DNA from: an uncultured Ilumatobacter sp.
Lineage (GTDB): Bacteria > Actinomycetota > Acidimicrobiia > Acidimicrobiales > Ilumatobacteraceae
Direction: 5' to 3'
DNA: 8,375 nt
Assembly: GCA_938049325.1 (NCBI GenBank)
Contig: CALICC010000244.1
Span: 1 to 8,375 of the forward strand
The notes beneath the pieces are model-generated. The model saw nothing but the letters and a program-made list of their open reading frames with translations. It did no database searches and was not told the origin of the DNA. Positions 1 to 6,883 of the stretch are shown one piece after another. A program made the position numbers and the translations under genes. Within the stretch, counting starts at the first letter, position 1. Each line of letters begins with the position of its first letter.

Positions 1-1007
1 ACCAGGTGTGTTCGCGAGACCGTGCTCGGGGCATCGAGTCGTACGAGACGAGCGTTCGACTCGGCCTGTGCCGTGGCGACGCTGGGGTCTCGCCCGATGA
101 CGATCGGTTCGATCACTGGAACGAGCGTGCCGTCGATGAGCTTGACGGCGACCGCCGACGGGCGCGCCCCGGGTTTGGGTCGACGCAACGTTGGGTCGGC
201 GGTCGCGGGGTCGTCGATCCACGACACGGCGCCACCGGCGTCCGCGGTGTGGTCATCGACCAGCTCGACGTTCGGTTCGTCGACGAGCTCGTCGTCCGCT
301 TTGTCGTCGCGGTGGTGGGGGGTGCTCTGCCGCATACCTGTGCCGACTTCGTCGAACTTCGGGGGAGCGACGCCGGTTGGCGACTCGAACCACGAGCGCC
401 CGGTCGCGATCGAAGCGGCATCGAGTGCAGTGAGTTCGAGCACGATCGAACCCGCAGGGACGACTCCAGCGACGAGGTTGGTCTTGGCGTGGCCGGCGGA
501 GCGATGATGGTCGGTCGCCGGGTCAGTGCCGCCCGCCGACACGACGGCGGATCGCCGGCCGCTGAGATCGACCAGCGAATCGCTGACCTCATCCGGTCGC
601 GTGGGCACCAGGTCGTCCGTGTGCCCGAGGTGGACGGGCACGGCTCCTCGCGCCGTGACCCGGATGCTCGACCCGGCGGACCACGTTTGCGACGGGGTGG
701 CCGACAGCGCTGACCAGTCAATGAGCACGAATGAGAGTTCTGATTCGAGCAGGTAGGCGGTGTTCTCGACCGGGTCGAACGTTTGGTCGTCGTCGTGGCC
801 CTGCGGGGTGGTTCGCATGTCGAGGAACGCGTTGACCAGCGAGTCGATCGCCGCAGAGGGTTGCGCGTGTTCGTCGAGCTCGGGCACGAACAGCAGCGCC
901 GATCCGGTACGGGCGACGCGGCCGTTGCCCACGCCGACGGTCACGCGGGCGAGCATCATCTCGCTGGACGTCGAGTCGGACACGGCTACATGTTGCCAAA
1001 GTTCCAT
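1..1007 (-). CDS. FHA-domain protein, 3' end cut by window edge
   Basis: The minus frame is open from the ATG at 1007-1005 to the window edge, giving 335 codons with no stop. The product begins MELWQHVAVSDSTSSEMMLA. Residues about 1-130 look like a mixed alpha/beta region and 175-200 contain a beta-rich stretch (AGVVPAGSIVLELTA); I recognise neither. Residues 225-285 form an acidic, low-complexity linker. At 286-335 an FHA domain begins: AVKLIDGTLVPVIEP, then VIGRDPS (302-309, the conserved GR) and VSRTHL (330-335, the conserved SxxH), where the window ends. FHA domains bind phosphothreonine peptides, so a role in Ser/Thr-kinase signalling or as a scaffold is expected from the family. The start is the least certain part: there is no clear Shine-Dalgarno sequence, and the frame stays open upstream without another ATG; GTG at codon 9 and ATG at codon 17 are alternatives. 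It is divergent from uvrA across 60 bp holding a LexA box. The partner phosphoprotein cannot be inferred. Confidence 0.85.
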   Translation of the reverse strand, partial: MELWQHVAVSDSTSSEMMLARVTVGVGNGRVARTGSALLFVPELDEHAQPSAAIDSLVNAFLDMRTTPQGHDDDQTFDPVENTAYLLESELSFVLIDWSALSATPSQTWSAGSSIRVTARGAVPVHLGHTDDLVPTRPDEVSDSLVDLSGRRSAVVSAGGTDPATDHHRSAGHAKTNLVAGVVPAGSIVLELTALDAASIATGRSWFESPTGVAPPKFDEVGTGMRQSTPHHRDDKADDELVDEPNVELVDDHTADAGGAVSWIDDPATADPTLRRPKPGARPSAVAVKLIDGTLVPVIEPIVIGRDPSVATAQAESNARLVRLDAPSTVSRTHL

Positions 1008-1034
1008 GATTTCGGTGCGCTGCTTCCACTTTCG

Positions 1035-1046
1035 GAACAGGTGTTC
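1035..1046. promoter_or_regulatory. LexA (SOS) box between uvrA and the FHA gene
   Basis: GAACAGGTGTTC has perfect GAAC/GTTC arms around a 4-bp centre and fits the Gram-positive/actinobacterial LexA (DinR) core GAAC-RNRY-GTTC at every position. The outer flank has G instead of C on the left (1034) and the consensus G on the right (1047). It lies 6 bp upstream of the uvrA -10 element, covering the -35/spacer region, where bound LexA would block RNA polymerase. It is 22-33 bp before the uvrA start and 28-39 bp before the FHA gene start, so one dimer could repress both. No other GAAC-N4-GTTC was noticed by eye elsewhere in the window. Confidence 0.85.
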
Positions 1047-1052
1047 GGGCGG

Positions 1053-1058
1053 TAAACT
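1053..1058 (+). promoter_or_regulatory. Candidate -10 element for uvrA
   Basis: TAAACT fits TANNNT and ends 9 nt before the uvrA ATG at 1068. Transcription starting 6-8 nt downstream would give a leader of only a few bases, which agrees with the lack of a Shine-Dalgarno sequence (the bases before ATG are CGCTCGGGC). No convincing -35 hexamer is seen at the expected spacing (about 1030-1035, TTTCGG). The LexA box lies just upstream. Confidence 0.55.
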
Positions 1059-1067
1059 CGCTCGGGC

Positions 1068-3998
1068 ATGGCCCCTCGCACCACCAACCCCGCCAAGGCT
1101 GCCGCCTCCGCTGCGCCGAAGAAGAAGCGTGCCGCTCGAGCCAAGGCTGCGGCAACCGAGCCGCAGATCGTGGTCCGCGGTGCACGCGAGCACAATCTCA
1201 AGAACGTGAACGTCGAGCTGCCCCGTGACAAGCTCGTCGTGTTCACCGGTCTGTCTGGTTCCGGTAAGTCGAGCCTCGCGTTCGACACCATCTACGCCGA
1301 AGGGCAACGTCGCTACGTCGAATCGCTGAGCGCGTACGCGCGGCAATTTCTCGGCCAGATGGACAAGCCCGATGTCGACGTCATCGACGGGCTCTCACCT
1401 GCCATCTCGATCGATCAGAAGTCGGCGTCACGCAACCCTCGGTCGACCGTCGGCACCATCACCGAGGTCTACGACTACTTGCGCTTGTTGTACGCGCGCA
1501 TCGGCATTCAACACTGCCCGAATCACGGTGTCGCCCTGCAGCGTCAGACGCCGCAGCAGATCGTCGACCGGATCCTCGCGATGGACGAAGGCCTCCGTTT
1601 TCAGGTGCTCGCTCCGGTGGTTCGTGGACGAAAGGGTGAGTACGACACGTTGCTCCAAGATCTGTCGGCGCAGGGTTACGTGCGCGCGCGCATCGATGGT
1701 GAAACGGTCGACATCGACGAGTTCTTGAAGCGCGACGAACGACTCGCCAAGTACGAGAATCACAAGATCGAGATCGTCGTCGACCGCCTCGTGCTGAAGG
1801 ATGGCATCGAGCGTCGGCTCACCGAGTCGCTCGAGCAGGACCTCACACTCGCCGACGGTGTGGCTGAGATCGAACTCGTGTACAAGGACGCCGAGAACGA
1901 GATGATGACGTTCTCGCAGCATCTCGCGTGCCCGCAGTGCGACACCAGTTTCGAAGAACCTGCGCCTCGCAACTTCTCGTTCAACTCGCCGTACGGCGCG
2001 TGCGCCAAGTGTGACGGTCTCGGCACCACCTTCGAAGTCGATCCCGAGTTGATCATCCCTGACGGTGACGTCGCGCTCGCCGACGGAGCGATCGCACCGT
2101 GGCGGAGCGCGAACACGCAGTACTTCACGCGCATGCTGGAGTCGGTAGCGAACGTCAACGACATCGACCTCCAGGCTCCGTGGGACGAGCTGTCCGCCAA
2201 ACAGCAGAAGCTGATCTTGCACGGGGTCAAAGGCAAGATGACCGTCAAGTACAAGAACCGTTACGGCCGGTCACGTTCGTACTCGACCGAGTACGAAGGT
2301 GTCATCCCGTGGTTGCGTCGCCGGCACGAAGGCAGCGACAGCGAGTGGGCGCGTGAGCAATACGAGGGCTACATGCGTCTCGTCGCGTGTTCGTCGTGCG
2401 GGGGAGCGCGGCTCAAGCCCGCAACGCTCGCCGTCACGATCAACGGCAAACACATTGCCGAGGTGTGTGACATGTCGATCGGCGAGTCGGCCAAGTTCCT
2501 CGAGGCACTCGAACTATCAGAGCGTGACCGGATCATCGCCGAGCGAGTCACGAAAGAGATCAACGCGCGCCTCGGCTTCTTGCTCGATGTGGGTCTCGAC
2601 TACCTCACGATGTCTCGTTCCGCCGGCACCCTCGCCGGTGGCGAAGCACAGCGCATCCGGCTCGCTTCGCAGATCGGTTCCGGACTCGTGGGAACGCTGT
2701 ATGTCCTCGACGAGCCATCGGTCGGGCTGCACCAGCGCGACAACCAACGGCTGATCGACACGCTGACTCGGCTCCGCGACCTCGGCAACACCGTCATCGT
2801 CGTCGAGCACGACGAAGAAACGATCCGCACCGCCGACTGGATCGTCGACATCGGCCCAGGGGCCGGTGAACACGGCGGCGAGGTGGTGTACGCCGGGCCG
2901 GTCAAGGGCATCGCCAAGGTCAAGGAATCGGTCACCGGGCAATACTTGACCGGCAAGAAGTCGGTGCCGTTGCCCGAGCAGCGGCGTTCGCAGAGCCTCG
3001 ACCAGCTTCAGATCGTGGGAGCCCGCGAGCACAACCTGCAGAACCTGACGGTCGACATTCCGTTGGGCAACTTCGTCTGCGTGACCGGCGTGTCGGGTTC
3101 GGGCAAATCGACGTTGATCCGCGACATCCTGTTGCCGGTCCTGATGCAGAAGATCTACAAGTCGAAGCTGCCTGCCGGCAAGCACAAGCGGATCAACGGC
3201 ATCGAGCACCTCGACAAGGTGATCGACATGGACCAGTCGCCGATCGGTCGCACGCCGCGTTCCAACCCGGCGACCTACACCGGTGTGTTCGACAAGATTC
3301 GCAAGCTCTACTCGTCTACCAACGAGGCCAAGGTGCGCGGGTATCTACCAGGACGATTCTCGTTCAACGTGAAGGGTGGGCGATGTGAAGCCTGCGCCGG
3401 CGACGGAACGATCAAGATCGAGATGCACTTCCTGCCCGACGTCTACGTGCCGTGCGAGGTGTGCAAAGGGGCGCGTTTCAATCGCGACACACTCGACATC
3501 GAGTTCAAGGGCAAGAACATCGCCGAGGTGCTCGACATGCCCGTTGCCGAAGCGGTGAACTTCTTCGCCAACCAGCCGGGGATCGCCCGGTTCATGGAGA
3601 CGTTGATGGACGTCGGTCTGGGCTACGTACGGCTCGGACAGTCGGCGCCAACACTGTCCGGTGGAGAGGCGCAACGCATCAAGCTGGCCACTGAACTGGC
3701 GAAGCGTTCGACCGGCAAGACGATCTATCTGCTCGACGAGCCGACGACCGGCCTTCACTTCGACGACGTGCGTCGCCTGCTCACGGTGCTGCAACGGCTG
3801 GTCGACAAGGGCAACACGGTGCTCGTAATCGAGCACAGCCTCGACGTCATCAAGACCGCCGACTGGGTGATCGACCTCGGCCCGAACGGCGGGTCGGGCG
3901 GCGGCACCGTGATTGCGGAAGGGCCGCCCGAGCACATCGCAACGGTCAAGGGCTCACACACCGGCCACTATCTCCGCGAACTCCTGCCGTCGAGCTAG
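1068..3998 (+). CDS. uvrA: UvrA, excinuclease ABC subunit A
   Basis: Full-length 976-residue UvrA, the cytoplasmic damage-recognition ATPase that dimerises and loads UvrB on lesions in nucleotide excision repair. Two ABC modules are intact: Walker A GLSGSGKSS (61-69) with signature LAGGEAQRIRLA (522-533) and Walker B region YVLDEPSVGLH (545-555); Walker A GVSGSGKST (674-682) with signature LSGGEAQRI (863-871) and YLLDEPTTGLH (887-897). Zinc-binding pairs are CPQC/CAKC (288-291/312-315) and CEAC/CEVC (773-776/796-799); an extra CSSC lies at 441-444. The first signature has Ala for the usual Ser, which I recall also from mycobacterial UvrA. Residues 1-32 are an Ala/Lys/Arg-rich extension ahead of the usual start of the family fold (IVVRGAREHNLKNV). 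The ATG at 1068 is chosen because a -10 element lies 9 nt upstream; an internal GTG at the IVVRG segment would give a family-length product but has no visible ribosome site. Regulation is probably LexA repression. The stop TAG overlaps that of the convergent ATP-grasp gene. Confidence 0.98.
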   Translation: MAPRTTNPAKAAASAAPKKKRAARAKAAATEPQIVVRGAREHNLKNVNVELPRDKLVVFTGLSGSGKSSLAFDTIYAEGQRRYVESLSAYARQFLGQMDKPDVDVIDGLSPAISIDQKSASRNPRSTVGTITEVYDYLRLLYARIGIQHCPNHGVALQRQTPQQIVDRILAMDEGLRFQVLAPVVRGRKGEYDTLLQDLSAQGYVRARIDGETVDIDEFLKRDERLAKYENHKIEIVVDRLVLKDGIERRLTESLEQDLTLADGVAEIELVYKDAENEMMTFSQHLACPQCDTSFEEPAPRNFSFNSPYGACAKCDGLGTTFEVDPELIIPDGDVALADGAIAPWRSANTQYFTRMLESVANVNDIDLQAPWDELSAKQQKLILHGVKGKMTVKYKNRYGRSRSYSTEYEGVIPWLRRRHEGSDSEWAREQYEGYMRLVACSSCGGARLKPATLAVTINGKHIAEVCDMSIGESAKFLEALELSERDRIIAERVTKEINARLGFLLDVGLDYLTMSRSAGTLAGGEAQRIRLASQIGSGLVGTLYVLDEPSVGLHQRDNQRLIDTLTRLRDLGNTVIVVEHDEETIRTADWIVDIGPGAGEHGGEVVYAGPVKGIAKVKESVTGQYLTGKKSVPLPEQRRSQSLDQLQIVGAREHNLQNLTVDIPLGNFVCVTGVSGSGKSTLIRDILLPVLMQKIYKSKLPAGKHKRINGIEHLDKVIDMDQSPIGRTPRSNPATYTGVFDKIRKLYSSTNEAKVRGYLPGRFSFNVKGGRCEACAGDGTIKIEMHFLPDVYVPCEVCKGARFNRDTLDIEFKGKNIAEVLDMPVAEAVNFFANQPGIARFMETLMDVGLGYVRLGQSAPTLSGGEAQRIKLATELAKRSTGKTIYLLDEPTTGLHFDDVRRLLTVLQRLVDKGNTVLVIEHSLDVIKTADWVIDLGPNGGSGGGTVIAEGPPEHIATVKGSHTGHYLRELLPSS

Positions 3999-5359
3999 CT
4001 CACCGCTCGGCGCACGGCGTCGGCGGTGCGGTGGGCGATCCAGCGGACTTTCCGAGCTGTTCGTTTCGGCACCGAAGCGAACAGTGCCGCCGCCGTGTCG
4101 CGCGTGCCGTTGTCGCTCGTCCACTGAACCGTGGCGTGGACCTCGTCGATCACGCGCTGTACAGCCTTGTCGTCGCCGGGCACTCGGAGTGCCGCCACGT
4201 ACGGAGCGCCGTGGAGTTCGGTGGTGGGCTGGAGGAGTTGCCCCACCTCGGGTCGGTTCGGCCAATACACGAACTCTGGCATTGCCTCGATCGTGTCGAC
4301 TCCACTCAAGTGACCGATGCGGCCGGAGGCGTACGAAATGCCGTACACGTATATCTGCCGGGCTGCGTCGTAGTGAGTCCAGTCGATCGGTGGACACTCA
4401 CACGTCGTGCCGAGGTAATCGTGGGCGGCGACCGTGTACACGTCGGGGCGGCCCGGATGCAGTCGGGACAAACCGACGCCGCCGCCCTCGGAAGGAAGCC
4501 GAGCGCCCAGATCCACCATCGCTGGACCTCGATCGTCGATCTTCGCCTCCATGTGGAACGGGCTCGCCCGAAGCCCTGACGCCGTGATGAGCGCCGTGGC
4601 ATAGTCGGCGCAGACCGTGAAGATCGGATCGTCGGACAGGAGCTGTACCTCTGAGTGATACACGGTCGAGTAGCCGTTCGCGTTGACGCGGTTGTATTGG
4701 AACACGGCGAGCACGTCGACCGAGCCGTCGGGACGCACCTGACCGTCGATCTCGTACTCCTCACCCTCGATGAACTCCTCGAGCACCCAGGTCGTCGAGC
4801 GGTCGGCCAACTTCTCTTCGATCGCGCTGCGCTGAGTTGCGTCGAAGATGCCGACTTCGCGATTTCCATAGCCGTCGTTCGGCTTGATCACGAAGCGGTC
4901 GGGGACGTGTTCGCCGAACACGTCGGCCGCGGTCGTGACAAGACGCGACACGGGCACGCGCACTGCTGGATCCGACCGATGCACGTAGGTCTTGAGCGCG
5001 TGCTTGTCGCGAAATCTCGCAATTGTCTCGGGCTCGTTCCACCCGAGTTCGAGGAGTCCGTACAGCTCGGCGGCGACTTCGACGGTGTCTTCGCGGTACG
5101 GGATCACCGCCAGGACGTCGTACGTCTCAGAGACGTCGGCGACGAACGACGCGAGGTCATCGAGCGACACGTCGTACGACGCCTCGATGAGATCTGATCG
5201 AAGGCTCGGGAACTGCTGCTCACCGTAGAAGCGACCCTTCGGGTCGGTGTAGAAGCAGACCGGACGTAGCCCGAAGTGCGTGAAGATCGTGTCGATGAAC
5301 CGTTGCGCATCTGTGTCGTACGGGTCCTGGATCAAGTACGTGCGTCGACGGTCCGCCAC
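3995..5359 (-). CDS. ATP-grasp domain ligase of unknown substrate
   Basis: A 454-residue protein of the ATP-grasp superfamily (carboxylate-amine/thiol ligases using an acyl-phosphate intermediate). An N-terminal preATP-grasp-like Rossmann region covers about 7-110 (TYLIQDPYDTDAQRF; YDVLAVIPYREDT). ATP-grasp elements follow: RDKHALKTYV (117-126), the ATP-binding strand and Gly-rich loop FVIKPNDGYGNREVGIF (156-172, likely Lys159), the adenine-site strand WVLEEFIEGEEYEIDG (191-206), and likely metal-ligand strands FHMEAKID (268-275) and MVDLGARLPSEGGG (281-294). The EGEEYEIDG and LGAR..GGG pattern resembles the branch containing L-amino-acid ligases such as BacD and carnosine-synthase-like enzymes, so peptide-like ligation is a fair guess, but no substrate can be named. 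The C-terminus (431-454) is a basic, helix-prone tail. The start is GTG at 5359-5357; no ATG lies in frame upstream nearby, and a TACCAT -10 candidate lies 7 nt before it. The gene stands alone, with no partner biosynthetic gene beside it in the window. Confidence 0.88.
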   Translation of the reverse strand: MADRRRTYLIQDPYDTDAQRFIDTIFTHFGLRPVCFYTDPKGRFYGEQQFPSLRSDLIEASYDVSLDDLASFVADVSETYDVLAVIPYREDTVEVAAELYGLLELGWNEPETIARFRDKHALKTYVHRSDPAVRVPVSRLVTTAADVFGEHVPDRFVIKPNDGYGNREVGIFDATQRSAIEEKLADRSTTWVLEEFIEGEEYEIDGQVRPDGSVDVLAVFQYNRVNANGYSTVYHSEVQLLSDDPIFTVCADYATALITASGLRASPFHMEAKIDDRGPAMVDLGARLPSEGGGVGLSRLHPGRPDVYTVAAHDYLGTTCECPPIDWTHYDAARQIYVYGISYASGRIGHLSGVDTIEAMPEFVYWPNRPEVGQLLQPTTELHGAPYVAALRVPGDDKAVQRVIDEVHATVQWTSDNGTRDTAAALFASVPKRTARKVRWIAHRTADAVRRAVS

Positions 5360-5366
5360 CGAGGTG

Positions 5367-5372
5367 ATGGTA
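5367..5372 (-). promoter_or_regulatory. Candidate -10 element for the ATP-grasp gene
   Basis: Read on the minus strand this is TACCAT (TANNNT), ending 7 nt before the GTG start at 5359. That would place transcription start at or within a base of the start codon. There is no Shine-Dalgarno sequence, which supports a leaderless mRNA. No clear -35 is seen. Confidence 0.45.
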
Positions 5373-5427
5373 GTCGCCGGCTCAATGCCGAAATCGTGGT
5401 TAATCCGCCGGGCATCGCGTGCACTTC

Positions 5428-5559
5428 TGTCCCATTCACGCCTGGCGTGAAAAGCGCGCTTGTCCCGTTCACGCCTGGCGTGAAACGCGCGCTTGTCTCA
5501 TTCACGCCTGGCATGAAACGCGCGCTTGTCCCATTCACGCCTGGCGTGAAACGCGCGTT
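5428..5559. repeat. Four 33-bp tandem repeats, each with a 17-bp inverted repeat
   Basis: Four units begin at 5428, 5461, 5494 and 5527, all exactly 33 bp with no spacer. Each carries TTCACGCCTGGCGTGAA (5435-5451, 5468-5484, 5501-5517, 5534-5550), a perfect inverted repeat with a single central base, except copy 3, where GGCGTGAA becomes GGCATGAA. Each unit also holds a GCGCGC-type segment; in copy 1 it is the palindrome AAGCGCGCTT. Units differ from the consensus at only one or two bases. The array ends 20 bp before the transporter ATG. The 33-bp spacing is about three helical turns, so sites would lie roughly on one DNA face, as in a multi-site operator. Alternatives are a repetitive extragenic element or a recent tandem duplication. 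Because 33 is a multiple of 3, spurious frames through it encode 11-residue repeats. Confidence 0.95.
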
Positions 5560-5565
5560 GGATCT

Positions 5566-5570
5566 GGGAG
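5566..5570 (+). promoter_or_regulatory. Ribosome binding site of the MFS gene
   Basis: GGGAG lies 9 nt before the ATG at 5580 and 6 nt before an adjacent in-frame GTG at 5577. It is the clearest Shine-Dalgarno-like site in the window; the other start codons here instead have a nearby -10 element, or neither signal. It does not decide between the two starts. Confidence 0.55.
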
Positions 5571-5579
5571 ACTGCGGTG

Positions 5580-6839
5580 ATGGCTGTGACGGAGGGGCAC
5601 GCCGCGGCGCACGCGGACCTGCAACGACGCACGCTGAATTCGCTGCGATTCGCGCAGGTGCCGGGCCAGGCCGCGGTGGCCGGCATGATCGCCGTCGTGT
5701 CGCTGCTCGCCAGCGACCTCCTCGGATCGGATCGTCTCGCAGGGATCGGCAGTGCGTCGTTCACCGTAGGTGCCGCACTGACCTCGATCCCGCTTGCTGC
5801 CTACATGCGGCGCAACGGTCGACGCAGTGGGCTCGCACGGGCGTTGCTGATCGGCTCATGCGGCGCGGCGCTCGCGGCCCTCGGCGGCGAGGTGCGGCTG
5901 TTCCCGTTGTTCGTGATCGGCATGGTCCTGTTCGGCGCGGGACAGGCCGCGACGTTGCAGCAGCGATATGTCGCTGCCGATCTGGCCGAGCCCTCGATGG
6001 CCGGCTCCGCGATCGCAGCGATCGTCTGGGTCGGAACGTTGGGCGCGGTGTTCGGGCCGCTGCTGTCACCGCTCGAGCGATCGATGGCGTCGGGGATCGG
6101 TCTCGACGAGCTCGTTGGACCGTTCATCGTCGCCGCCGTGCTGTTCGCCGTGGCGGCGGCGGTGATCACCGTGCGGCTTCGACCCGATCCGCTCGAAGTC
6201 ATCGACGCGATCGACCCGCACGCGGAGCGCGTGCGACCGCTGCGCCAGGTCCGGCTGTCGAGCGGGGTGATCGCCGCGTCGTCGAACGCTCGGCTGGGTC
6301 TGGCAGCGATGGCGGTGTCGCAGGCGGCGATGGTCGGCGTGATGACGATGACGCCGCCGCACATGGAGGATCACGATCACGGTTCACTGTCGGCGTTCGT
6401 CATCGCCGTCCACATCGTCGGGATGTACGGCCTCGCACCGGTCGTCGGCCGATACGTCGACGGGGTGGGGGAGAACCAGGCGATACGGGTCGGTGCGGTT
6501 GTGCTCGGTGCCGGGACCGTGTCCACGGTTGCCGCCGGCTACGTGCCCGCTTTGATGTTCGTCGGATTGTTCTTCCTCGGGCTTGGGTGGAACCTCGGGC
6601 TCATTGCGGGGTCGGCGCTGCTGACGACGTCGGTCCCAGCGTCGACCAAGGTCGAAGTTCAGGGCACCGCGGACCTTGCGATGAGCATGTGCGGAGCCGC
6701 CGCTGCCTTGGGGTCAGGGTTCATCAAGGAGTCGCTCGGGTTCCATCTGCTGGCCAACGGTGCTGCCGGCCTCGCCGCAGCACTGCTCGCGCTTGCGTGG
6801 TTCACCGATTCGCGCTCCCACCCGTCGACCGTCACGTGA
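5580..6839 (+). CDS. MFS (major facilitator superfamily) transporter
   Basis: A 419-residue integral membrane protein with the hydrophobic pattern of a 12-helix MFS carrier, the usual length for the family. Helix-like segments include about 29-49, 58-76, 86-103, 107-125, 141-161, 178-198, 239-258, 271-290, 303-319, 323-345, 365-382 and 388-408. The loop after helix 2 (AYMRRNGRRSGLARA, 74-88) is the degenerate N-half motif A, and the C half has PVVGRYVDGVGENQ (287-300), the matching GRxxDxxG motif. The centre (about 199-238) is a charged cytoplasmic linker. A small His/acid cluster, HMEDHDHG (261-268), sits in the loop after helix 7. The substrate cannot be told; a proton-coupled efflux role is common for such single-gene carriers. 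ATG 5580 is preferred over GTG 5577. The gene is isolated between the convergent rhomboid-like gene and the 33-bp repeat array, which lies where an operator would be expected. Confidence 0.88.
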   Translation: MAVTEGHAAAHADLQRRTLNSLRFAQVPGQAAVAGMIAVVSLLASDLLGSDRLAGIGSASFTVGAALTSIPLAAYMRRNGRRSGLARALLIGSCGAALAALGGEVRLFPLFVIGMVLFGAGQAATLQQRYVAADLAEPSMAGSAIAAIVWVGTLGAVFGPLLSPLERSMASGIGLDELVGPFIVAAVLFAVAAAVITVRLRPDPLEVIDAIDPHAERVRPLRQVRLSSGVIAASSNARLGLAAMAVSQAAMVGVMTMTPPHMEDHDHGSLSAFVIAVHIVGMYGLAPVVGRYVDGVGENQAIRVGAVVLGAGTVSTVAAGYVPALMFVGLFFLGLGWNLGLIAGSALLTTSVPASTKVEVQGTADLAMSMCGAAAALGSGFIKESLGFHLLANGAAGLAAALLALAWFTDSRSHPSTVT

Positions 6840-6883
6840 CGCCCGACGTGCTCCCCGCATCCCGTTGAACCCCGGCGTGACCG
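6840..6883. other. 44-bp convergent gap with a decayed copy of the 33-bp repeat
   Basis: This gap separates the stops of the MFS and rhomboid-like genes. At 6860-6880 it reads TCCCGTTGAACCCCGGCGTG followed by A, which aligns in the same orientation with the repeat unit TCCCGTTCACGCCTGGCGTGA (copy 2), with 4 differences in 21 bases. The left palindrome arm is damaged. No convincing intrinsic terminator hairpin with a T-run was seen for either gene, although GTCACGTGAC at the end of the MFS gene is a short palindrome. Confidence 0.45.

Noticed and set aside
6..721. Overlapping open frames on both strands in the first 700 bp
   Set aside because: They are low-complexity Arg/Ser-rich shadows typical of GC-rich DNA. 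The frame with the FHA motifs runs on the minus strand without a stop to the edge.
1428..3935. Long minus-strand open frames inside uvrA
   Set aside because: These are antisense shadows of strongly conserved UvrA codons, with Val/Asp/Arg-rich translations and no recognisable domain.
4031..5197. Plus-strand open frames opposite the ATP-grasp gene (4031-4579 and 4655-5197)
   Set aside because: They are complements of a recognisable ATP-grasp coding frame, show no family motifs and have no start signals.
5428..5559. CRISPR array
   Set aside because: The units abut exactly with no unique spacers, and no cas genes are present.
5276..6868. A 530-codon plus-strand open frame through the repeat array and the MFS gene
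   Set aside because: The frame is shifted relative to the MFS gene, begins antisense to the ATP-grasp gene, is extremely Arg/Gly-rich with no fold-like pattern, and gains its VPFTPGVKRAL repeat only because the DNA unit is a multiple of three.
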